Shown in pieces: positions 50,182 to 58,569 of a stretch of DNA of 64,000 nucleotides (within the stretch, counting starts at the first letter, position 1; each line of letters opens with the position of its first letter). A program made the translations under genes and the position numbers. The notes beneath the pieces were generated by a model. It did no database searches. It saw only the letters and a list, made by a program, of their open reading frames with translations, and had not been told where the DNA came from. Source of the DNA: Streptomyces chartreusis (lineage in GTDB: Bacteria > Actinomycetota > Actinomycetes > Streptomycetales > Streptomycetaceae); the NCBI RefSeq assembly GCF_008704715.1, contig NZ_CP023689.1:5084001-5148000 (forward strand). Reading direction: 5' to 3'.

Positions 50182-51399
50182 ATGACCACCACTCAGGACA
50201 TGGCGGAGCCCGCGGATCACCTCGACCGCGGCCGCAGGACGCCCGCCGAGCGCGCCGTGCGCATCCGGCGCAGGCTGGAGCGCCTGATCGGCATCGCGGC
50301 CACCGAAGGGAACGCGCTGGTGGCCCTGCGCAACGGTGACGAGATCTTCCCCGCGATGCTCGACGCCATCCGCTCCGCCGAGCACACGGTGGACATGATG
50401 ACGTTCGTGTACTGGAAGGGCGCCATCGCCCGCGAGTTCGCGCACGCGCTGGCGGACCGGGCCCGGGCGGGGATCCGGGTACGGCTGCTGCTGGACGGCT
50501 TCGGCAGCCGGCTCATCGACAAGGACCTGCTGGTGGAGATGGGGCGGGCGGGCGTGCAGGTGGCCTGGTTCCGCAAGCCGCTCTACCTGTCGCTGCTCAA
50601 GCAGAACCACCGCTGCCACCGCAAGGTCCTCGTCGTGGACGAGCAGGTGGCGTTCACCGGTGGTGTGGGCATCGCCGAGGAGTGGTGCGGCGACGCCCGC
50701 AACCCGCAGGAGTGGCGGGACACCCACGTCGAGGTGCGCGGGCCCGCCGTGGACGGCATCGCGGCCGCCTTCGCGCAGAACTGGGCGGAGTGCCACGACG
50801 AACTCTTCGACGACCGCGACCGGTTCACCCTGCACAGCCCGCAGGGCGACGCGGTGGTGCAGGTCGTGCGCGGTTCGGCCAGCTTCGGCTGGCAGGACAT
50901 GCAAACCCTGATCCGGGTGGTCATCGAGTCCGCCGAGGAGCGGCTCCGGCTGGCCACCGCCTATTTCTCCCCGGACGCCCACTTCATCGAATTGCTGTGC
51001 GCCGCCGCCCGCCGCGGGGTGGAGGTGGAGATCCTGCTGCCCGGACCGCACACCGACAAGCGGGTCTGCCAACTGGCCGGACAGCGCTTCTACGAGGACC
51101 TGCTCGGCTGCGGGGTGAAGATCTACCAGTACCAGCCGACCATGATGCACGCGAAGGTCATCACCGTGGACCGCACCGCGGCCCTCGTCGGCTCGACCAA
51201 CTTCAACCGGCGTTCCCTCGACCACGACGAGGAAGTCATGCTCGCCGTCCTGGACCACGACTTCACGGCCACGATCGACGCCCATTTCGACACGGACGTC
51301 GCCGCCAGCGAACGGATGCGGTCCGGCCGCTGGAAGAGACGCTCCCCGCTCCAGCGCGCCCGCGAGGCCGCGGTCCGGCCCATTCGCCGCTACCTCTGA
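50182..51399 (+). CDS. Phospholipase D-family / cardiolipin synthase-like protein
   Basis: A 405-aa protein with two HKD motifs: HRKVLVVDEQVAFTGGVGIA and HAKVITVDRTAALVGSTNFN (HxK(x)4D both intact). The intervening ATAYFSPDAHFIELLCAAAR matches cardiolipin synthases. It lacks the two N-terminal membrane helices of ClsA, closer to the YbhO/ClsB type. It is likely to transfer phosphatidyl groups on the cytoplasmic side of the membrane. The basic C-terminal tail (RWKRRSPLQRAREAAVRPIR) may bind lipid. ATG 50182 has GGGGAGGACAGG, an excellent ribosome-binding site. Confidence 0.9.
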   Translation: MTTTQDMAEPADHLDRGRRTPAERAVRIRRRLERLIGIAATEGNALVALRNGDEIFPAMLDAIRSAEHTVDMMTFVYWKGAIAREFAHALADRARAGIRVRLLLDGFGSRLIDKDLLVEMGRAGVQVAWFRKPLYLSLLKQNHRCHRKVLVVDEQVAFTGGVGIAEEWCGDARNPQEWRDTHVEVRGPAVDGIAAAFAQNWAECHDELFDDRDRFTLHSPQGDAVVQVVRGSASFGWQDMQTLIRVVIESAEERLRLATAYFSPDAHFIELLCAAARRGVEVEILLPGPHTDKRVCQLAGQRFYEDLLGCGVKIYQYQPTMMHAKVITVDRTAALVGSTNFNRRSLDHDEEVMLAVLDHDFTATIDAHFDTDVAASERMRSGRWKRRSPLQRAREAAVRPIRRYL

Positions 51400-51443
51400 C
51401 CCCGCCGGCGCGCCCGGTGACGGCCTTCGATCGTCCGAGAAAC

Positions 51444-51481
51444 GTCGAAGGGCCCCACCGCGAACGGTGGGGCCCTTCGAC
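51444..51481. terminator. Terminator between the PLD gene and tRNA-Ser(GGA)
   Basis: A perfect 17-bp stem (51444-51460 with 51465-51481), loop CGAA. It is convergent and so could serve both the PLD gene and the minus-strand tRNA. Confidence 0.8.
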
Positions 51482-51503
51482 ATCGTGCCCGGTGAGGCAC
51501 TGG

Positions 51504-51588
51504 CGGAGGATACGAGATTCGAACTCGTGAGGGGTTGCCCCCAACACGCTTTCCAAGCGTGCGCCCTAGGCCTCTAGGCGAATCCTCC
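51504..51588 (-). tRNA. tRNA-Ser(GGA)
   Basis: An 85-nt class II tRNA on the minus strand. The acceptor GGAGGAT pairs with ATCCTCC, the anticodon loop is CTTGGAAAG (anticodon GGA), there is a long variable arm, and the T-loop has GTTCGAATC. CCA is not encoded. It reads UCC/UCU. Confidence 0.95.
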
Positions 51589-51661
51589 GCCGGAAACATT
51601 ACATGACGCTGGAGGGTGCTAGCGAACTCGTTCGGCCCCCCGGCGATCAGGTACGCTGGGC

Positions 51662-51755
51662 CTCAGCCCCTCACGCGGCGCTATCTGACTGAACTCCCCC
51701 AGGGCCGGAAGGCAGCAAGGGTAGGTTGGCTCTGGCGGGTGCGTGGGGGGTCTTC
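51662..51755 (+). ncRNA. ffs: Signal recognition particle RNA (small bacterial type)
   Basis: The conserved SRP domain-IV hairpin core GGGCCGGAAGGCAGCAAGGG (51702-51721) is present. The outer stem is formed by CCCCTCACGC (51667-51676) and GCGTGGGGGG (51741-51750). Position immediately upstream of dnaX is the same as in many bacteria. A TACGCT -10 lies at 51653-51658. The exact ends are estimates. Confidence 0.9.
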
Positions 51756-51870
51756 TCGTACGGTCTTCTCGTACCCGGGGCCCCGGCGGCCGCGCCCGGC
51801 CCGGATCCCACCGTCGCGGACGTGAGCGAGCCCCCGCAACCGGGCGGTCCGCGTTGTCAGTGGGCGCCTA

Positions 51871-51876
51871 TAACCT
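51871..51876 (+). promoter_or_regulatory. -10 box of a probable leaderless promoter (dnaX)
   Basis: TAACCT ends 7 nt before the GTG at 51884. No ribosome-binding site precedes the GTG. TTGTCA at 51854 is too near to be its -35. Confidence 0.35.
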
Positions 51877-51883
51877 CGTATGC

Positions 51884-54139
51884 GTGTCGTCTCTCGCGCT
51901 GTACCGCCGCTATCGCCCGGAGTCGTTCGCCGAGGTCATCGGGCAGGAGCATGTCACCGACCCGTTGCAGCAGGCGCTGCGGAACAACCGGGTCAATCAC
52001 GCGTACCTGTTCAGCGGTCCGCGCGGATGCGGCAAGACGACCAGCGCGCGCATCCTCGCGCGGTGTCTGAACTGCGAGCAGGGCCCCACGCCGACCCCCT
52101 GCGGGGAGTGCCAGTCCTGCCGCGACCTCGCTCGCAACGGACCGGGGTCCATCGACGTCATCGAGATCGACGCAGCGTCCCACGGTGGTGTGGACGACGC
52201 CCGTGAGCTGCGCGAGAAGGCCTTCTTCGGTCCCGCGAGCAGCCGCTACAAGATCTACATCATCGACGAGGCCCACATGGTCACGTCGGCCGGCTTCAAC
52301 GCGCTGCTGAAGGTCGTCGAGGAGCCGCCGGAGCATCTGAAGTTCATCTTCGCCACCACCGAGCCCGAGAAGGTCATCGGGACCATCCGGTCGCGGACCC
52401 ACCACTACCCCTTCCGGCTCGTCCCGCCGGGCACCCTGCGCGAGTACCTGGGCGAGGTGTGCGGTCGCGAGAAGATGGCCGTCGAGGAAGGCGTCCTGCC
52501 GCTCGTCGTGCGCGCGGGCGCCGGCTCGGTGCGTGACTCCATGTCCGTCATGGACCAGCTGCTCGCCGGAGCGGGGGAGGAGGGTGTGACGTATGCCATG
52601 GCCACCTCTCTGCTCGGCTACACCGACGGCTCGCTCCTCGACTCGGTCGTGGAGGCCTTCGCGACCGGTGACGGCGCCGCCGCCTTCGAGGTCGTGGACC
52701 GGATCATCGAGGGCGGCAACGACCCCCGCCGCTTCGTCGCCGACCTGCTGGAGCGGCTGCGGGACCTGGTGATCCTGTCCGCCGTCCCGGACGCCGCGGA
52801 GAAGGGCCTGTTCGACGCGCCCGCCGACGTCCTGGAGCGCATGCAGGCCCAGGCCGGCACCTTCGGCGCCGCCGAACTGAGCCGCGCCGCCGACCTCGTC
52901 AACGAGGGGCTGACGGAGATGCGGGGCGCCACCTCGCCCCGCCTCCAGCTGGAACTGATCTGCGCGCGCGTGCTCCTGCCGGCCGCCTACGGCGACGAGC
53001 GCTCGGTCATGGCCCGCCTCGACCGCCTGGAGCGGGGCGTGAACTTCTCCGGAGGCGGCGGCACGCCCGCGATGGGCTACGCCCCCGCCCCCGACGCACA
53101 CGGAGCACCGGCCGCCGCCCCCGCCGCCGCGCCCCAGGCCCCGCCGGTTCCCCCCGGCGGCGGCCCTGCCGCGGCCCGAGCGGCCGTACGCGCCACGGGC
53201 CCGTCCACCCCGACCCCGGCCCCGGCAGGACAACAGCCCGCACCCATGGCGGAACAGGCCCCACCTCCGGCTCAGCCGCCCCCCACACCAGCCCCGGCCG
53301 CGGAGCCCCCTCAGACACCCCCCTCCGCCCCTGCCCCTTCCCCCGGCGCCTGGCCCACCGCCGCGCCCGCAGGCGGCAGCCGACGCCCCGGCGGCTGGCC
53401 CACGGCGGCCCCGGCGGGCGGCGGCGCCCAGCCGACCACGCCCCCGGCCGGAGCCGGCAGCACCCCCGCGCCCACCCCACCGCCGGCGGCATCCGCACCC
53501 GCCCCGGCCGCGGGCGCGGCACCCGCCTACGCCCCGCCCAGCGGCGGCCTCGACCCCCGCATGCTCTGGCCCAACATCCTGGAGGCGGTCAAGAACCGCC
53601 GCCGCTTCACCTGGATCCTGCTCAGCCAGAACGCCCAGGTGGCCGGCTTCGACGGCACCACCCTCCAACTCGGCTTCGTCAACGCCGGAGCCCGCGACAA
53701 CTTCGCCGGCAGCGGCAGCGAGGAAGTACTGCGGCAGGCACTGGCCGAGCAGTTCAGCGTCCAGTGGAAGATCGAGGCGATCATCGACCCGTCGGGCGGC
53801 GGCTCGACTCCCCCACCGAGCGGCGGCTCCTTCGGCGGCGGAGGCGGCTACGGCGGCGGCAACACGGGCGGCTACGGCGGTGGCGGTACGGCCGCCCCAC
53901 GCCCGCCCGCCCCCCAGCCGACGCCCACCCCGCCGTCGGCGGCCCCCTCCGCAGCCCCGACCCCGGCCCCGCAACCCCCCACGACCACCTCCGCCCCGGA
54001 GCCCCCACCCCCGGTCGCCCCCGAGGACGACATCCCCGAGGACGACGACCCCGACCTCAACGAGTCGGCGATGTCGGGCCACGACCTGATCATGCGGGAG
54101 CTGGGGGCGACGGTGGTCGAGGAGTTCACGAACGAGTAG
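51884..54139 (+). CDS. dnaX: DNA polymerase III subunit gamma/tau
   Basis: A 751-aa clamp-loader ATPase. It starts MSSLALYRRYRPESFAEVIG. Walker A GPRGCGKTT begins at residue 45. Zinc cysteines are C64, C73, C76 and C79. DEAHMVTSAGFNALLKVVEE (Walker B) and the SRC-like sensor region GTIRSRTHHY follow. Beyond residue 390 there is a long Ala/Pro/Gly-rich linker with an imperfect duplication of WPTAAPAGG. A globular tau-type domain (LDPRMLWPNILEAVKNRRRF) and an acidic tail complete it. The frame is open upstream, but GTG 51884 gives the conserved N-terminus and lies 7 nt behind TAACCT. It follows the SRP RNA gene. Confidence 0.96.
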   Translation: MSSLALYRRYRPESFAEVIGQEHVTDPLQQALRNNRVNHAYLFSGPRGCGKTTSARILARCLNCEQGPTPTPCGECQSCRDLARNGPGSIDVIEIDAASHGGVDDARELREKAFFGPASSRYKIYIIDEAHMVTSAGFNALLKVVEEPPEHLKFIFATTEPEKVIGTIRSRTHHYPFRLVPPGTLREYLGEVCGREKMAVEEGVLPLVVRAGAGSVRDSMSVMDQLLAGAGEEGVTYAMATSLLGYTDGSLLDSVVEAFATGDGAAAFEVVDRIIEGGNDPRRFVADLLERLRDLVILSAVPDAAEKGLFDAPADVLERMQAQAGTFGAAELSRAADLVNEGLTEMRGATSPRLQLELICARVLLPAAYGDERSVMARLDRLERGVNFSGGGGTPAMGYAPAPDAHGAPAAAPAAAPQAPPVPPGGGPAAARAAVRATGPSTPTPAPAGQQPAPMAEQAPPPAQPPPTPAPAAEPPQTPPSAPAPSPGAWPTAAPAGGSRRPGGWPTAAPAGGGAQPTTPPAGAGSTPAPTPPPAASAPAPAAGAAPAYAPPSGGLDPRMLWPNILEAVKNRRRFTWILLSQNAQVAGFDGTTLQLGFVNAGARDNFAGSGSEEVLRQALAEQFSVQWKIEAIIDPSGGGSTPPPSGGSFGGGGGYGGGNTGGYGGGGTAAPRPPAPQPTPTPPSAAPSAAPTPAPQPPTTTSAPEPPPPVAPEDDIPEDDDPDLNESAMSGHDLIMRELGATVVEEFTNE

Positions 54140-54205
54140 GGGAGCACGGGACGCCTCGTGAGCAGGGGCCTCCCCCCCCACACACACAGCGCCGGTCCGC
54201 ATTCC

Positions 54206-54288
54206 TTTCAGCCCGTCCGGCGTTTGAGGACGAGGCCGTTCAGGCCGAAGCGGGGGTCTGGGGGCGGCAGCCCCCAAGGCGGCGGCCA
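54206..54288 (+). repeat. Dispersed Streptomyces intergenic repeat
   Basis: The stretch with TTTCAGCCCGTCCGGCGTTT followed by GAGGACGAG, then GCGGGGGTCTGGGGGCGGCA and GCCCCCAAGG, is one I recall as very frequent between Streptomyces genes. It fills part of the 242-bp dnaX-purD gap, which otherwise holds the purD promoter. Confidence 0.5.
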
Positions 54289-54368
54289 CCGCGGAGTAGG
54301 CGCTCTTCTTGGAGGAACGTCCAGCCCGACCAGAACGGCCCCTTCAGATGCCCGCACAAGAACCCCGT

Positions 54369-54374
54369 TAGGCT
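54369..54374 (+). promoter_or_regulatory. -10 box of a probable leaderless promoter (purD)
   Basis: TAGGCT ends 7 nt before the GTG at 54382; the intervening GACCCCC has no ribosome-binding site. Confidence 0.45.
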
Positions 54375-54381
54375 GACCCCC

Positions 54382-55632
<1,251 letters not shown>

Positions 55633-55654
55633 CTCGCACTCCCGATAAACCGGA

Positions 55655-55688
55655 CAGGCCCCGATTCCGTCTCAGGAACCGGGGCCTG
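55655..55688 (+). terminator. purD terminator
   Basis: CAGGCCCCG-A-TTCC (55655-55668) pairs with GGAA-C-CGGGGCCTG (55675-55688) around a single mismatch, followed by ACCCTTTTC. The stem is 13 bp. Confidence 0.75.
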
Positions 55689-55697
55689 ACCCTTTTC

Positions 55698-55798
55698 GAA
55701 GCCGGAAGCCGGAAGCCGGAAGCCGGAAGCCGGAAGCCGGAAGCCGGAAGCCGGAAGCCGGAAGCCGGAAGCCGGAAGCCGGAAGCCGGAAGCCGGAA
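55698..55798. repeat. Tandem heptamer array, GAAGCCG x about 14
   Basis: Perfect direct repeats of the 7-mer GAAGCCG fill 101 bp (14.4 copies) right after the purD terminator, ending in GGAAAT. The period is not a multiple of three. It lies within the 427-bp gap before the M48-like gene and shows no sequence divergence between copies. Confidence 0.95.
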
Positions 55799-55820
55799 AT
55801 CCGGCGACTGGACTTTGTTC

Positions 55821-55840
55821 AGGATCAGGGGCCTGATCCT
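55821..55840. promoter_or_regulatory. 20-bp dyad downstream of the heptamer array
   Basis: AGGATCAGG (55821-55829) and CCTGATCCT (55832-55840) form a dyad with a two-base spacer GG. A protein-binding site is more likely than a hairpin because the loop is too small. Confidence 0.35.
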
Positions 55841-56059
55841 CGCTGTCCGTCATCCACCTCTCCCCAAAGCCATTCCATCGAGTGACCGATGCCCCATCCG
55901 GCTGACGTGGGTCGACGCCCCAACTAGGGTGCGGCGCAAGCGTTCCGGCACTTGGCCCACCGGCATTGCGATGTCAGTGGCGGGTGCCACAGTGGGGGAG
56001 TGAGCAAAGCCAGGACAGTACGGACAGCCAGGACACCGCGGAGGGGGTGAGGTCCGGCC

Positions 56060-58117
56060 GTGACCGGTATGGGTGTGGAGGCGGGTGCGCAGGCCGCGCG
56101 CGCCCGGGCCCTCGCGGTGCTGCGCATCCGCAGCCGCGCGCTGGCCGTCGCCCTGCTCCCCGCGGCGTTCGCCGTGGTGCTGCTCGCCGGCCCGTCGACC
56201 GGCCATCTCGTCGGCCCCGGCTGGCACGCCGCCCGCTGGGTGCTCACCCCGTTCGCCGTCCTCGTCCTGATCGCCGCGGCGGTCATCGCGCTGGTCGTCG
56301 CCCGCGCCCGCCCCGCCGTGACTCCCACGGTCCCGATCGCCGAGGAACAGGCCCCGGACCTCTACCGGCTGGTGCGCGACCTCGCCGACCGACTCGATGT
56401 CCCCGCCCCGTCCGCCATAGCGCTCACCCCGGACTGCGACAGCTGGCTGGAGGACCGCACGCACCAGGCGCACGGCCCGCCCCCGGCCGAGAGCCGCGAG
56501 GACGACGGGCTCAACGGCCTGCACGGCGGAAGCGCGCACGGCCACCATCGCCGTACGCCCGCAGCGCCCGTCCTCGTCATCGGCTCCCCGTTCCTGTGGT
56601 GGATGCGCGTCGGTGAACTGCGCGCGGTCCTCGCCCCGGTCGTCGCCGGTACGGGACCCTCGGCACACCCGGACATAGCCCAGGCCCGGCGCTTCGTCCG
56701 GGGTCTGGACGCGGCTGTTGCCGTCGCCTCGACCCGCGGGCGCTGCCCGGGATCGCGGGCGGTGTGCGCGGGGATCGGCTGGGTCGCACGGCTGCTGCTG
56801 CGCAGTTGCCGGGACCATGCCACCGAGATGGAGCGGGGGGTGGCCTCGGCGGCCGCCGAGCGTGCACAGGCTGTGGATTACGGGCTGCGGATCGTCGCCC
56901 AGGAACAGGTCGGGCTGGCGTACGCGGGCTGGGACCGGCTGCTCACGCGGGTCGCGTTGCCCGCCTGGCGGATGGGCCGCTGGCCCTCGCGGCTGGACGC
57001 GGGTGTGGTCGCCGCGCTGACCGAGCTGTCCCGCCGGGACCGGCTGGCCGAGGGCTTCGCCTCGCGGCTGGGCGAGCGCCCCGCCTGTGACCTGCTCGAA
57101 GAGCCCGGTCTGATCGACGAGGCCACCTCGCTCCTCGCGGCCCGCCTCTTCCACGGCGGCCCCGCCGAGGCCGGCCCGGACTGGTCCCCGGTGGACTGGC
57201 AGGCGTATCCGGAGGAGGTCGTCGACCGCAAGTGGCGCACCGACGCGGCCCGCCTCCACCGTGTCCTCGACGCCCTCGGCGTCCGCCGCACCACCCGTGA
57301 CACCTCCCCGGAGACCGACGGCCCGACCCTGGCCCGCGTCCTGGACCACCTGTCGACCCCGGACACTCCCGAGCCCCTCAACACGCACGAGGCGTCCGAG
57401 CCCCTCAACACGCACGCGACTCCTGAGCCCCTCGACACGCACGAGGCGTCCGAGCCCCTCAACACGCACGCGACTCCTGAGTCCCTCGACTCGCACGAGG
57501 CGTCCGAGCCCCTGAACACGCACGCGACTCCTGAGTCCCTCGACTCGCACGAGGCGTCCGAGCCCCTAAACCGGCACGAGGCGCCCAGGATCCCGGAACT
57601 GCACGAGATGCCCAGGCCCCTGGAACCGCACGAGACGCCCGGGTCCGGAGAAGCGCACGACGCGTGCAGGACCCCGGAACCGCACGAGACGCCCGAGCCC
57701 CTAGCAGCGCAAGAGGCGCCGGCAGCGCAAGAGAGCCCCGCCCCCGAACCACCCCCCACCCCACAGCAGCCCAAGCCCCCCGCAGCCCCCAAGCCCCCAA
57801 GCCCCCCTACGCCGCCATGGCCGACGACCACCCCGGCGCCGACGACCCGGAAACCGAGCGCAGCTCCGCCCTCGCCGCCGGACTCACAGCGGAGATGGCC
57901 CGCGAAGAGGCGGCGACCCCCGCTGAGCCCGCGACGTCCCCGGCCCCGGACACCACCCTCCTGGACATGGGCGCGCTCCCCCTCTTCCCGCTCCAACCGC
58001 CCCGCACCTCACGCGAGTTGCTCACCGACCACGTCACGGCGATGGTCTGCTGCGCCGCGATGGACACCGCGGGCGCGACCCCGGGCCTGGACTGGCTGGA
58101 CGGCCCCACCCTCCTGA
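56060..58117 (+). CDS. Degenerate M48-peptidase-like membrane protein, 5' part of a frameshifted gene
   Basis: Residues about 25-85 form two membrane helices (ALAVALLPAAFAVVLLAGPS, FAVLVLIAAAVIALVVARAR). The M48-like region follows: DLYRLVRDLADRLDVPAPSA, then VGELRAVLAPVVAGTGPSAH, where M48 enzymes have ELxAVLAHExGH. The zinc site HExxH is therefore missing. Residues about 436-510 are 9-residue repeats (EPLNTHEAS type) and the tail is Pro-rich. From about 57809 the frame encodes only noise up to TGA 58115-58117; the true continuation is in the -1 frame (next entry). The join site is C CCC CCT at 57802-57808. Start GTG 56060, ATG 56069 possible. Confidence 0.7.
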   Translation: MTGMGVEAGAQAARARALAVLRIRSRALAVALLPAAFAVVLLAGPSTGHLVGPGWHAARWVLTPFAVLVLIAAAVIALVVARARPAVTPTVPIAEEQAPDLYRLVRDLADRLDVPAPSAIALTPDCDSWLEDRTHQAHGPPPAESREDDGLNGLHGGSAHGHHRRTPAAPVLVIGSPFLWWMRVGELRAVLAPVVAGTGPSAHPDIAQARRFVRGLDAAVAVASTRGRCPGSRAVCAGIGWVARLLLRSCRDHATEMERGVASAAAERAQAVDYGLRIVAQEQVGLAYAGWDRLLTRVALPAWRMGRWPSRLDAGVVAALTELSRRDRLAEGFASRLGERPACDLLEEPGLIDEATSLLAARLFHGGPAEAGPDWSPVDWQAYPEEVVDRKWRTDAARLHRVLDALGVRRTTRDTSPETDGPTLARVLDHLSTPDTPEPLNTHEASEPLNTHATPEPLDTHEASEPLNTHATPESLDSHEASEPLNTHATPESLDSHEASEPLNRHEAPRIPELHEMPRPLEPHETPGSGEAHDACRTPEPHETPEPLAAQEAPAAQESPAPEPPPTPQQPKPPAAPKPPSPPTPPWPTTTPAPTTRKPSAAPPSPPDSQRRWPAKRRRPPLSPRRPRPRTPPSWTWARSPSSRSNRPAPHASCSPTTSRRWSAAPRWTPRARPRAWTGWTAPPS
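57364..57590 (+). repeat. Coding tandem repeats of 27/54 bp
   Basis: About eight copies of a 27-bp unit (9 residues: EPLNTHEAS, EPLNTHATP, ESLDSHEAS and so on), organised as four 54-bp higher-order units, lie in the M48-like gene. Copies differ by a few bases, mostly silent or conservative. Confidence 0.85.
57802..57808 (+). other. Slippery-type heptamer C CCC CCT at the frame break
   Basis: In the zero frame of the upstream part, AGC CCC CCT ACG reads across these bases. A -1 slip on CCC CCT would continue as TAC GCC GCC ATG, exactly the frame that is coding downstream. A one-base indel in one of the nearby C-tracts, or a sequencing error, would look the same. Confidence 0.5.
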
Positions 58118-58248
58118 TCAACGGCGCACGGGCCGCCGATCTCACCCCCCGCGTCCTCAGCCTCATCGAGGAAGGCGACCCGGGCCCCCTGCGAGCCTGG
58201 CTCGTGGAGTCGGGGATACGCCCCGAGAAGCCCGTACGCCTGGTCTGA
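57817..58248 (+). CDS. 3' part of the frameshifted M48-like gene (or a separate 143-aa protein)
   Basis: A coding-like frame begins near ATG 57817 (MADDHPGADDPETERSSALA) and runs to TGA 58246-58248. It contains TSRELLTDHVTAMVCCAAMD, GLDWLDGPTLLINGARAADL and LRAWLVESGIRPEKPVRLV. Codon third positions are strongly G/C, while the overlapping zero frame of the upstream gene gives Arg/Pro/Ser noise, so this is the authentic C-terminal domain. No ribosome-binding site precedes ATG 57817. It most likely belongs to the upstream protein as its cytoplasmic C-terminus. Function is unrecognised. Confidence 0.7.
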   Translation: MADDHPGADDPETERSSALAAGLTAEMAREEAATPAEPATSPAPDTTLLDMGALPLFPLQPPRTSRELLTDHVTAMVCCAAMDTAGATPGLDWLDGPTLLINGARAADLTPRVLSLIEEGDPGPLRAWLVESGIRPEKPVRLV

Positions 58249-58569
58249 CGACCGCACCCGGTCGGGCCGGACGGGCCGTACAAACCCAGGCCAGACGGTT
58301 GTCGACGCCATACGCGGCCGGAGCCCCCGGTTCCACTTTCGGCCAATTCGCAACGAATAGTGACAGGATGCGTGCGCAATGTGATGTGCTGGGACCGGTA
58401 GCGCATATGGCAAGGGCTTACGACATACGACAGCCGTACAAAAGCCCACGCCGTACGACCGAAACCCCAAGCAACGAGCACCACACCGGGCACCGCGGAC
58501 CCACTCGCACACCACACACCACACGACGCTCGATGCACCACCACGGGGGAACGAGGGAGGGGTACGGCC
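58249..58569 (+). other. Intergenic region without a clear gene (321 bp)
   Basis: Moderately A/T-rich for this genome between 58330 and 58450 (CGCAACGAATAGTGACAG, CATATGGCAAGGGCTTACGA), followed by a repetitive CACCACAC-type stretch before a GGGAGGGG ribosome-binding site. It probably holds the promoter of the downstream gene. No convincing small gene or RNA was found. Confidence 0.4.

Noticed and set aside
55698..55798. CRISPR array
   Set aside because: Repeats are 7 bp, directly abutting and without spacers; no cas genes are nearby.
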